Source: Phytophthora sp. 'mugwort' (Eukaryota > Oomycota > Peronosporomycetes > Peronosporales > Peronosporaceae). From it: 64,000 nucleotides of DNA. Each line of letters starts with the position of its first letter. Position 1 is the stretch's first letter. Below are positions 43,860 to 54,183 of the stretch, piece by piece. Below the pieces are notes generated by a model. The model made no database searches, was not told where the DNA came from, and saw only the letters and a list, made by a program, of their open reading frames with translations. The DNA is taken from NCBI GenBank assembly GCA_033558025.1, contig JAUCEF010000018.1, forward strand, positions 372,001-436,000. The letters run 5' to 3'. Made by a program: the position numbers and the translations under genes.

Positions 43860-45059
43860 TAAACAAGTGGGCGAATTGCTACAAATTTGCAAAAGATATT
43901 TATTACACTTGATCAGTACCGATAATCATAACAAACAAGTTCGTACAAGCTAGAGTGATATCCTTCAAATTAGCCTCGAAGACAAAATCGGCAGATCATT
44001 TGAAACACTGCTTCGTAGTTCTAGGTTCCCTGTATAAAAGATGGAGACAGCGCTTAAGGATAAAACCCAGCGTATAGTTGTGCACGAAGACGCCGTGTGG
44101 GCTTATCGTGTCTTGGTGTCGGATCACGTCGTGAGCTTGCCGGTGGAAGTGGTTAATAGCGTTAGAAGGGCAGTAAGTGTGATGCTTGAGCGCTAATAAT
44201 GATTATCCACTGACTTGTTTGTTTTGGCGATATAATTATTTCATATACATAATGAAGGGCTTTACAACATAAAGAAGAAAGCGAACCAATTTCTTGAAGA
44301 TATTGCCTGGTTGAAGCAGGATTGGCGGTTGATTAGAGCGCACCATGTTGACCCACTCGCTTTAAAGACTTCCAACGGGTTACTTCGATCGGATGTAGCA
44401 AAACGACATCCGGCACTTACAAAGAAGTACTCAACATTACAGAACTGAAGTTCAAGTATGTTTTAGTCAAGTTAAATGACGTGATCAACAGTTTTCGAGC
44501 TGCCAAATTCTAAACGACGCGGTTATCGACATGGACATGAATAATATTCATATGATGAGACCTCGGCGAACACAATGCTACTAATCAACCTTTACAGTTT
44601 TCGGCTCTGAATTTGGACCAGTGGTGCTCGTATTTAACCGAAGTTTTGAGAAACGCCGGCTATTTTTTTAAGCACCAAGCATCACTAATCTGAACATCCT
44701 CCGCATAACACACCAAGGTCCGAACACGATGGAAGTTACCGAGCCAAGCACCGCGTCGCCGCTTTCCCTCATTGATGGCAAACAGCGGGAGCCCCCCCCC
44801 CCCCCGACACACAGCGCACAGCTCAGTCGTGGTGGCTTACGGGCACCCTCTGAGGTCCAGCCTTCACCGGCAGAACCGAAATAGTCCACCAGCATCTCCA
44901 CATTGCTATGAGAGCTGGATTCGCCTTCAAAGAACGTTCTGGTGAAAGCAAAGCACCTGACGACAGTGACGACAAAGCGGCTATCGTGAAAGGTTCCACT
45001 ACTACTTGTCGTTTGTCGGGCACGTCTGTCGCCCGTCGTTTGTTAGGTGTCATGACGTG
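43860..45059. other. Upstream part of the DUF7869-like element, unresolved
   Basis: Open segments at 44041-44175 (METALKDKTQRIVVHEDAVW...) and 44260-44430 (NQFLEDIAWLKQDWRLIRAH, then HVDPLALKTSNGLLRSD) lie in plus orientation like the downstream gene, separated by a GTAAGT...TAATGAAG-like gap. They may be exons of the same element. A run of fourteen C is at about 44795. Confidence 0.35.
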
Positions 45060-46743
45060 ACGGCCATTTTGTGCAGCATTACAAGTCTAGAGTTCGTGAT
45101 GGCAATATTGCTGCAAAGGCGTACGGAAACACGATGAACAAGAACGCAGCGAAGGTGGACGTCGTGTGGCTTCTCAAGTGGTTTCAATAGTTTACAGGCG
45201 AAGTAGGTGAGATGGTTCCTGTACCTGTGCGTCTATAAAAGATGTTGATGGACAGATCCCAAAGTACTGCAGCCGCGAGAACTACGTGATGCGTGTCAGC
45301 GAACTTAATGCGGGATAGCATCTATGAAGAAATGCCCGCGTACATAGAGCAGATCAGCCTGCGCGTCGCGAACCCGCTCGGTCGACGACGAGGAAGTCTA
45401 TCGCTTCAATGTCCCACCATTCGGGTTCGATTGACCCGGTCCAATGTGTGCGACATGTCTGCCATCTATCAATCGCGAATGCGCTGCATCCCTTCAGCAG
45501 AGGACACAAAATAGCAGGGCGACACACGGAATCGGCTCGACGCATGCGGTGAGCACCATCGTGAACGGTAGTATCATTTCGTTTTACTGGTAAGGAGGCT
45601 AATATCATTTTGTTTTGCCTGATACATTTAGAAGGAAACACAAAGGAGACAAGCTCGCTGTTAACAGCAAGAATCTTGGGGCAGATACTGCAGCCGGCGT
45701 AATGGACTTATCGCAAAATCTGAGGTACCTTCGGTGTCGTCCACGCCGTCGCAATGGTACTTCTGCTTGTTGGTTAACGTGAATGTTTCGGCATTTACTA
45801 TGAGAACGGCCACATTCAGACGAACTACGTCTATGGTGAGACCGTCAGCGGTAAGGGTACTGCACTGACCAAATAAACTCAGTGCTGCAGCATTTCATCC
45901 GAAGAACTGTTGTCCCAAGCGGAAAGAAAAAGCTGGGCGTCTACGCAGATAATTGTTCCGGTCAGAACAAAAGCAATCTCATGATCAAGTTCATGTGGTT
46001 GCCTCAAGTGCAGATGGGCATTTTCGAGCGAGTCGATTATACAACTTCTTCGTGAAAGGGCATATAAAAAACTCCTGCGACCGAAGCTCAGGTCATCTCT
46101 GCAAGTACGGTGCCCGGCAGAATTTGTTGACAATGGATCACATCGTTAGTGGTGTGAAGAACTCTGTTGTAACGAACGTAACGGTACACATCGCTCGAGG
46201 TAACGCGTTTTTCAGTAACTACAAGCCGTTGGTCACGGAGCCTACAAGACGCGGGTTGGTGTCCACAGTACCAAATATTCACGATGTACGGCACAAAGCC
46301 TGGCGTCGTACAGTGCAGGGAGGCCCGGGAAGCAATGTAGACGGGCAAGACCCGCGCAGAACGATCGATGGGGTGCTGATAGATTGGTCTAAAGTCGATC
46401 GAATGTTCACATACTTCCTCTCCGCACTGTTGCTGCCTCCAAATAACCTCGAGAAGGTGTATACGATGCACCAAGTTGTCCGGAATTACGTGCCAAATTA
46501 GTTCCAGTCAAACGTCTTTAGGCAGACCCGTCGAAGCAGCAAGACGATGACGCCAAAACGGCCAAGAAGGCTCGCCGAGATCGCAGGGCTGTAATGGCTG
46601 CAACAACGAAGGACATGCAGACCAACACGGACGAGATGCTGATGGTGAAGTCGCGACGACCGAACGAAGAAGCGAAAGAGGTCCCGCAAGCAGTCGGCGA
46701 CTTCGTAATAAAACAGATCGATAGACTCAATATACCCCGATGA
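45060..46743 (+). pseudogene. Transposon-associated protein resembling the DUF7869 family
   Basis: Broken plus frames line up as one protein type that is common in oomycete repeats. Seen in order: DGNIAAKAYGNTMNKNAAKV then DVVWLLKWF (about 45090-45190); RDSIYEEMPAYIEQISLRV, CPTIRVRLTRSNVCDMSAIY (45310-45470); VMDLSQNL and WYFCLLVNVNVFGIYYENG (45700-45815, shifted frames); VYADNCSGQNKSNLMIKFMW (45938-45997), an RNase H-like D-N-x-x-G-Q-N signature; NSCDRSSGH; and a closing YVPN with a basic tail to the stop at 46743. I believe this corresponds to DUF7869, but the name is from memory. The ADNCxGQNK block suggests an RNase H-fold nuclease/transposase. Multiple frameshifts. Confidence 0.6.
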
Positions 46744-47169
46744 TAAGTATCTTAAGTTGATACTAATGTGTCAGCATATCACTATTCTGAAATTGCGAGA
46801 TCGAATATCGTTTTCACCTTGCGCTTTGAGTCTGCCACAAGGACGCCATCATTGCCTCCGCAGCAAAAGCTTACATCAAGTTGACCAATAAAAAATCCAG
46901 TTTTCAACATGCGAAAGGGGATGTTTTTTTAAACGACCACTACTTCTGCGGATGAAGCTTCTAGAAGTCAAAAGAGGGCTCAATCGATATAGGAGACCCT
47001 CAGACTTGTGATGGTGTGCATAAATCGAGATTCGCTCTTTGCTTGATTAGTAGCCGGGTGTTGGACGCGGTCTCATATGATCGTCGCAAGTGTAAAAAGA
47101 TGTGTTGCATTTCGGTACTCATGCTGGCGTTGAGGTGACCAAGCCTGTGTTCTCAATGGAAATCCGAGA

Positions 47170-47639
47170 CGCCGTACGTGATCTTACATTTGACGGCTAA
47201 CCACTGGGGCGCCGTTCTTGTTGAAGTCGCGTTCCCAGCAACGTTGAGCATATATTTGTACGAGCCACTCGGTCAAGGTTGCTATCGATCACAACCAAGC
47301 ATGTATACATGAAAGAGTTGTTGCTATTCGTGGAAAAGAGGAAAAAATAGCGGCGCCAAGGCATCGTTTCCCAAAGAGATCGCTACAAAATGGATCGTCG
47401 AGCCCGCGCAACCAGGTGGCTCAAGGTGCGGGTTTCATGTATTGGGCATGGTACATGCATATGTCTGCTACACTCGGCACTTCGAGCGTCGCCACGTCAC
47501 AACAGCACACATAAGTGCGATACGGTTGCGATTGTTGTGGTTGATACTGTGTACCTCGAAGAGGGAGTCGACAATGAGAGACATAGGTGAGGTGGAAAAG
47601 ACAGACAAAATGCATGGCAAATTACTTGCATTACAGTAA
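47170..47639 (+). pseudogene. Ulp1-like (C48) cysteine protease remnant
   Basis: Frame-shifted plus segments read TANHWGAVLVEVAFP (catalytic His), IYLYEPLGQG (E where the family usually has D), MYMKELLLFVEKRK, and PAQPGGSRCGFHVLGMVHAY (oxyanion Gln and catalytic Cys; 47403-47465). This is the H-D-Q-C architecture of Ulp1/SENP peptidases. It follows the DUF7869-like gene on the same strand by about 430 bases and was probably encoded by the same element. Confidence 0.6.
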
Positions 47640-50600
47640 CTACTATGCGCAGTAGTGCTAAAACTAAAAATACCAGCGTATCTAGACGTTAACACTTCGT
47701 CGTATGTTTGTTCACGTCCAATTATTGTGATAAATCGCTTGCTATAATCTTTGAGACTCAGAAGAACTCGCTATCATGAGTTGTGCTACGTAAGCTCTCA
47801 ACCACATATTGGATAGCGTCTTAAATGAGGGTGATTACCTACTGGACGAATGTTGACCCCTAATGCTCGCCCATAGTTCTTTTATAAACTTTACGTCGTG
47901 TGCAGAAATATTGCTCCAAGCTCGTTGTACGCGTACTGCATTCGTTTCGTGCCTATACCCGTGTACGAGAACGCAGGGGCTGCTGTGCGAGCGCTCTGTT
48001 GTTCACATTGTCCTTTATGCGATCTTCCTGGCCGTTAGACGTCTTCTCGATCCCAAGCATTACGGAATCAGAAGTAAAACGGTTCTGATCTAACTGATTC
48101 TTGGAATCAGAAGATGGGACTAAACTAATTCAGTGTCTCACGACATTCACGATAGACTTGTTCCCTATTGTACTCGTCCGGCAATTTATTCTGGATATAT
48201 TACGTCGTCAAGGGTTCTACAACTATATCGTCTTGCCGTTTCTTATGGCGCTCTAAAGCCATTCATCTTCAGCAGTAGTGCAAAGTGTAAAAGTGCTAGG
48301 ACAAAGTGAAGCGTTCATACCATACAGAGACGAGACAGTTCCCGGTGTCCTAGCGAGGTATCTCCAATGGCTTACATAGATGTATTTTGGGTGAATACAA
48401 GGGTAGCTGGCGTTTCGCTACGACACAAGGAAGGTGCAAACAATCGTACACCACAGCTGGTCGGGCAGCGCTCAGCACCGCCAGCGCGTCGCCTACAGAT
48501 CGCAAGTTTCCAGCGCGTCGTCGTGTGCGCTTCCTCGTCCGACATTCATGCACCATGCAGCTTTGTGGACGCCAGCGCAGGGTGTCGCGCTCTGTCGAGC
48601 GTACACCAACATTTCAAAAGCCGGTGCTACAAGCACGGACCAGTCATCATCACTGTAATGGGACCGCGTTCAGTGGGCGTTCGTGCAACTTGTTGGGCAT
48701 GGGGGTGCGACGAAAAATGCAAAGCCCTTCAAGTCGGTGGTCTGGAGTCATACGCCCATGTGTGGGTCTTTACGCGTCCTGTAATACATCAGTAAGGCAA
48801 ATAAGATGATGATGTTGACTATCGGCCCCCAATTGCGCATTCGCCTTGCTATTTTTGTATGATGTACGCTGATGTGAAGGCAAAAACCAATGAACATATA
48901 GCAGGTGGACTGATGAGGACTATGACGCGGAAGCAAGAAATAGGTTCTCAGCAAAACGCGAGCCGCAAAACTCAAATACTTTGCGTGAATACGAGGAAGC
49001 TATGAAGAAAGGGAGTACCTAGAAAAAAAGCAAGCCTCGTGTTAAGTCTGAAATGTTTCGCCTCGACCACTACTACCAGGTTCTACACCGGAGCGTCTGA
49101 TTTCATGCAGGAAATTCCGCAGACTCGGAAGCAGCCACGACTGTGAGGCCTGGAAGCGGCCGAAGGTAGTTCGCATCGTAATAAGAATGATTTGCCTTTA
49201 CCCCCACGTTACCGTATACGTTCGATTCAAAATGGTTACCCCCACGTTACCGTATACGTTCGATTCGGAATGGGATGATCCACTGCACTACACAATTTCA
49301 ACCTTGCGCGGGAGGTCGCTGACATTCCTAGTTTTGGGTCGTTGGAATGAGAGCCTGTATCTGGAGCACGTTTTACTCTAATGAAATCAGCTTGTTTGAC
49401 TCATGGATATACCTGCCGAGTTTGGGGGGCGCTGTTTCTCGGTGACAGCGTTGGGAAGAACTTCAGCTCGGCCGTCTCCATCGGCTTCGTAGCAAGGGTA
49501 TGACGTGACGACCTCGAGCTTGAAGCCGTGCAAGACGGCAATAACCGCGAACTTCTTCGGAGGATTCCCACGCTCGAGACCCGCGTCCGGTCTTAGTTCA
49601 TCTGGTCAGGCTCTCGCGGCATTGCGCTCTGGTTTTGCAAAATGAGTGGTGCCCTGGCTCGATTTTGCTGTGTCAGCCGCCGCGCTCTAGGAGAACCCAG
49701 TTGCTGATGTAGAGTCGGGAACCCGAGAATGTGGTCGCCCTCGTTGCCGCCGTTGGATACTCGATTGTCTTGACCCCGTTTGGAGAGGGTAAAGGTTGAA
49801 TGTGCAACCGGGCGCTGATTGGTCAAATAAGACCATGGACGGGCCCACAACGGAACCGTGTGCGCCACAGCACGTCAGCAACGGACGACCACCACTACTC
49901 GTACCCGGATAGTATCCAGACAAACACCAGATCTCGGTGGTTACATAACGGACAAGTTCACGTTATATATTTGTATGAAGCAGAGGAAATGGTAGATTAA
50001 GAGATAAGCACCTTCGTGCGCAACTACAGAACAGCTTTTCCTCCCGATCGTACAAGAGTCAAGTCCGGGTGCGGTAAGTGCCCGCATCGCCAGGGTTATG
50101 CCTATCGGTGGACACGGTGGCAAGTTGAAGCAGGTTTCATCTATCCGGCAGCGTCAAGAGACGAAGAAGAAGCGTGGCGAAGCCGAGTGTCGAGGACGAG
50201 TTCGTTCGACCCAGGAGTGCTAAGGAAAGCCTCCACCCAACAACAACCTGCCGGAGTCAGCTCCGGCCCCTCGCTACCGGATGACATATCTAGGACCCTT
50301 CCTTCGGAGGGCCAGCGAGGTTGCAAGAAGTATGCGTGCATGATAGCAGCCTAGTCTTTGCTCATAATATGATATTATGTAGGGCTGTTGGAGTGCTCGG
50401 TCGACTTATCAACGAGTGAAGGCGCACAGGGTCACTTACCAACCCGGTGCTTAGGCAGCGTCAAGGCTTTCAGGTCGAAGCTTCGCCCCATATTCGCTGA
50501 GTCCCAGTGGACAAAGCGTGTGTTGTGGTGAGCAGCACTAGCAGACATAATTATGGCGTTTTTTCCTACACGACGTTGAGCTGTGTGCATTGATTCGCTG

Positions 50601-51136
50601 TGAGCGGGTCTGCTGTAGGAAAAAGCACTGCCATAGGACGTCTCGAATACGGTAAACATCTTCGTATCTAAAGGGACTGGAGGGCCGCTTATTCTATAGA
50701 AACCGAAGGCGAAAGTAGATCTGTTAGATATTTAGCACTGATGATAGTGTAACAAGGGGGCGGACGCGCTTAATGCCTGAGCGAAATATAGGTAGCCTTC
50801 CTTAGTAGTGGAGCGAGCTCCTGATGGAGTAACCAAACGGCCACGTCGCTGCTAGTGCACATCTGGAAGGGTGTGAAGTCATCCACTTCTACTCATTGAC
50901 ACATGGCTATATGTACCATCTTGCTGGTACAGAGAACATCGTTGAACCGCGATTCTGACACAAGCTGTTCACTCGCGAATTGGAGCAGACGTAGGACCAG
51001 GAATCAGGCAGACAGACAGACGCCATTCCCCCCCCCCTCTCTTCCGACCACGAGCGACCACAGCAGCAACAGCAGCAAGTCGCCCACCGCCCACGCCACT
51101 AGTAACAGCACCAAGCGCCGCCAGAGACGAGCAAAG
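47640..51136. other. Repeat debris without a firm gene
   Basis: Overlapping frames at 48367-48809 (about 140 codons in two frames) and minus frames at 49868-49400 are open but lack recognisable motifs; both may be transposon leftovers. A tandem duplication is at 49198-49273. A C-rich run lies at 51031-51039 in the 5' flank of the next gene. Confidence 0.4.
49198..49273 (+). repeat. Two-copy 38-base tandem repeat
   Basis: TTACCCCCACGTTACCGTAT followed by ACGTTCGATTC and AATGG occurs twice head-to-tail, with two differences (AA versus GG near the end). Each unit contains the palindrome CGTATACG. Confidence 0.95.
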
Positions 51137-51691
51137 ATGGCCAACCGCAACGCTCAAGAGCTGGCCGAAAACGTACTATCGCTCTACGATGTGAGCTCGA
51201 ACCGCGACGCCACCATCGCCAAGTATTACCTACCCGACGCCGTCTTCACGGACCCCATCGTGTCGGTACGCGGCATGGACAATATCCAGGCGCAGTTCCG
51301 TGTGCTGTCCAAGTTTATTAAGTCGAGCAAGGCCACTCTCGTGCGCGGCTCCATGGCCGGCGCCTCGGTGCTCACCATTGACAGCTCCATGGTCTACCGC
51401 CTCAAGCCGTTCCCTAGCTTGATGAAGATCGTCCTACGCGTCTTCTCTGTTCTCGAGCTCAAGAACGGACGCATTGCCTCGCACACGGACCACTACGATT
51501 TCTACTCGGTGCTGGCCAACGTCCCGTTCGTCGCCTTCTTCTACGCGCAGTTCCGTCCCATGTTTGGCGCCGCCAGCTCCGCCGTGATCAAGCGCCTCGT
51601 GCCGCCGCAGACCAAGCCGGCCATTTCGGCCAGCAAGGCTGCGGACGCCGCTTCCAACGGCAACGGCCTGGCCACGGCAATGGCCACTTGA
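51137..51691 (+). CDS. NTF2/SnoaL-like domain protein
   Basis: A 184-residue intact protein. The fold is suggested by NAQELAENVLSLYD, then IAKYYLPDAVFTDPIVSVRG and IQAQFRVLSKF, the pattern of SnoaL/NTF2-like small alpha+beta barrels (helix, DAVFxDP strand, GxxxIxxxF helix), and by LELKNGRIASHTDHYDFYSV near residues 112-131, matching the closing strands. A hydrophobic segment follows (VPFVAFFYAQFRPMFG, about residues 134-149), then an alanine-rich tail. No catalytic role can be deduced; family members include isomerases, hydratases and binding proteins. The start at 51137 begins the domain; an in-frame ORF extends 78 codons upstream but is of low complexity and contains a C run, so I treat it as 5' UTR. 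Confidence 0.7.
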   Translation: MANRNAQELAENVLSLYDVSSNRDATIAKYYLPDAVFTDPIVSVRGMDNIQAQFRVLSKFIKSSKATLVRGSMAGASVLTIDSSMVYRLKPFPSLMKIVLRVFSVLELKNGRIASHTDHYDFYSVLANVPFVAFFYAQFRPMFGAASSAVIKRLVPPQTKPAISASKAADAASNGNGLATAMAT

Positions 51692-52144
51692 GGAGGGCGA
51701 CTAGGAGAGGACAGTCGGACGATAAACTCGAGAGTCTCTCCATATTGTCTGGTCCTTTTTTGACTCAAGCTTCGTTTGCTCCAGCGAGGCGACGGACTAC
51801 GTACGTAGTCGTCTGGAATATTGTTTAACAGCGTGGCAGAAGGAGATAAAGAAGAGAAAAGCAGACAGAGCTGCGCTATAATCTCAAGTAACTTTCGTTT
51901 AAGTTAGGCGACTCTCTTGTAGTTGCTGACGTGCTTTTAGTTGCTTGTCGTGTGCGTCGAGGACAGCCATGGCTGGACTGTATCTTCGGGTTGAGGGCGC
52001 CACTTTGTGATTGCAGCCAAGCAACTAAAAGTTCATGTACTCACTTCAATTGGACGTGTACGAGCAGCTCTACAGCGACGAGCACCTGTTGGCTATTTGA
52101 ATTAGGCTCTCTTTCTACTACTTCGTGTATCCTGTCAAGTGGGC
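51692..52144. other. Intergenic region between convergent genes
   Basis: 3' flanks of two convergent genes. An 86-codon plus frame (51931-52191) has no motif. I see nothing else. Confidence 0.5.
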
Positions 52145-53419
52145 TCATTTCTGAGGCAGTCCTAGGCCAGCGAACGGGTCCCTACAGTTAGAGCGTGTGC
52201 TTGGGTTACCGCTCACTGCAACGCCGTTTGACGAGAAGTACGTGCTAATGTTCATGCTGGCGTTGCCACCCACCTTCGGCTGCTGGTGTTGGAAGCCTCC
52301 ATGTTGCTGCATGCCCACTCCATGCTGCATTCCCATACCCATATGCATGGGCATCTGCTGTTGGCTATGATTTTGCATACCCATCCCAGCGGAACCACGC
52401 CCCTGGCTGTAGCCGTTATTGTTGTTGCGCTGAGAAGCACCGTACGCTAGCGACGGAGCTGCCAGTCCATCGAACACGCTGAAGTCCTTGGGAGCCGGCG
52501 CCGCATTGAACTGGTTCATGATATTTGCCGACGAGTTCTGGCTCGGGTTCGCCGATAATGGCGCGAACGGGTCAAACGGAGCTGCGCCAGTTGGTGCCGG
52601 CGCATTCGGCGTCAGCATATTTCCTCCTGATGCAGCGAAAGGATCGAACGACGAGTTCGAGGTCGGCGCTGGTGGGGCCGACGTAAACGCTCCGAATACT
52701 TCCCTGCTAGCTGGGGCAGATGCCGGGGCAGCACTAAAGTCCGCAAAGCCGCCAACTGCCGACATCATCGGCGCCGGAGCCGACGCAAAAGCCCCAAATC
52801 CATCGTTCGAGCTCATGGGGGCAACAGGAGCCGGCGCTCCTGCAAAGCTGCCCCATCCGTCGTTGCCAGAGCAGTTGTTGCTGGTTCCAAAGGCGTCAAA
52901 GTTTTCACCCGTCGCCTTCTTCTGAGCCGGGGCATCAAAGTCCAACAGGTTGGTGACGGGAGCTGCCGTCGAGGAAGGGGGCGCTGACCGGCCGCTGCTC
53001 TTGCCCGTGGGGCTACTGGCTGCCGTGGCACTCACGTCGTCCTCACCGTAGAAGGCCTTGTCGTTGTAGACGCGGTCGATAAACTGCTTGTAGTAGTCGA
53101 GCGGGTCGTCCTTCGTGGGTCTGCGCATTTGGCTCTCGTCCCACCGGCCAAGCCAGACGCGCGCCGCCACGGCGTTGCCGCCACCGTTCTGCTCGCGCAA
53201 CGCGTCCACCTCCTCCATGGTCCAGTTGCTCATGCTGACGCTCTTGACGCGCATACTGTAGCTCTGGTGCGCACTCTTGCAGTTGGAGCACACGAAGGTG
53301 CGCACCTTCTCGCAGATATTCTGGTGCCCGAAGCGGTTGTAGTTACCACAGTTGACGCACGTCTTGTTAGCCTCGAGCTTCTTGAGCGCGTTCAGCGCCG
53401 CCTCCGCTTCCGCCGCCAT
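52145..53419 (-). CDS. AGFG-type ArfGAP-like protein with FG/DPF repeats
   Basis: A 424-residue protein; the start at 53419 (MAAEAEAALNALKKLEANKT) is chosen over an ORF start 57 codons upstream that has no domain sense. The N-terminus is an ArfGAP-type C4 zinc finger at Cys21, 24, 44 and 47, followed by MRVKSVSMSNWTMEEVDALR and VWLGRWDES, closest in pattern to AGFG/Hrb and plant AGD14-like proteins. The arginine finger expected five residues after the last zinc cysteine is Gln52, so GAP activity is doubtful. The rest (about 150-424) is low-complexity with FG-type and adaptor-binding motifs: FGAFASAPA, FGAFTSAPP, FDPFAASGG, FDPFAPLSA, DPFAGLGL, plus methionine/glutamine-rich MGMGMQ repeats. 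Expected role is clathrin/adaptor-linked vesicle traffic. The gene is convergent with the NTF2-like gene. Confidence 0.85.
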   Translation of the reverse strand: MAAEAEAALNALKKLEANKTCVNCGNYNRFGHQNICEKVRTFVCSNCKSAHQSYSMRVKSVSMSNWTMEEVDALREQNGGGNAVAARVWLGRWDESQMRRPTKDDPLDYYKQFIDRVYNDKAFYGEDDVSATAASSPTGKSSGRSAPPSSTAAPVTNLLDFDAPAQKKATGENFDAFGTSNNCSGNDGWGSFAGAPAPVAPMSSNDGFGAFASAPAPMMSAVGGFADFSAAPASAPASREVFGAFTSAPPAPTSNSSFDPFAASGGNMLTPNAPAPTGAAPFDPFAPLSANPSQNSSANIMNQFNAAPAPKDFSVFDGLAAPSLAYGASQRNNNNGYSQGRGSAGMGMQNHSQQQMPMHMGMGMQHGVGMQQHGGFQHQQPKVGGNASMNISTYFSSNGVAVSGNPSTRSNCRDPFAGLGLPQK

Positions 53420-54183
53420 CGTTTCCGCTTGCTGCTTAAAGTCGGTGGCGCAATGGCACAATGCTACCAGTAGGAGGGGGCTGGCTGCAAAGGACGCGTC
53501 CTCAAGGTCCTCCCTCTTGTCTGACCCGAACGATGGTTGTGGGGTTGTAACTGCGGAGACGAAACTACCGCGGAACAGTGACGCTGGCACTGCATCAGGA
53601 GCGATGGTAGCTTCAACATGTGACCATCAGTCTGATTGAATAAGCATCGATGTGGACGTACACGGTAGGGTTCAATAAACCCGGTGGAGAAATTTAAAGG
53701 CCGATATTTTGAGTCTGCTACTGGTCGCTGGTGATGGAGCACAGCGGAGCGCATACTTGTATCCGAGCCCATCGCGTATATTATTGAATACGGCAGCGTC
53801 AGGTTTGGCAGACAGAAATCACACTGGGAGAATGCCGGTACGAGTGGCGGTTTAGTCCGCTTGGACTAGTTTTGGTACACAATTTGTACATAATTATCAT
53901 ACTAAAATCAAGCTCTTAATAGTGTCCTAATCTTTTGGCCAGTCTCAAATATAAACCCGTGTATAGAAAGTCTCTCAATATTACCCTGATTATACTCAAT
54001 TTTGGTTGGCTTATTCAGTGTGAAAAAACGCTACAGCTGAGTCAAAGTTGAGGGTAAAACGCCCTAGATTGGCTAAATTAGGTTGAAAATTATGGGTGTT
54101 CTATCCTTTTGGCCAGTACTATAGTATATTTGTATGCCTCTTTATTCAAACTGCAACTTTTCTGACAAGCTTTGGCGCGGCGG
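53420..54183. other. Intergenic region between divergent genes
   Basis: This holds the 5' flanks of the ArfGAP-like and FHA genes. Two direct copies of CTTTTGGCCAGT (about 53932-53943 and 54103-54117, the second followed by ACTATAG) are similar to Tc1-like termini. The middle is A+T rich. No gene. Confidence 0.5.

Noticed and set aside
48367..48809. Two overlapping frames of about 140 codons
   Set aside because: Neither shows a domain. The presence of two equally open frames suggests base composition rather than coding.
54144..54168. Possible initiator TTATTCAAACTGCAACTTTT before the FHA gene
   Set aside because: It departs from the initiator consensus at core positions and lies less than 45 bases from the ATG. 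Not strong enough to annotate.
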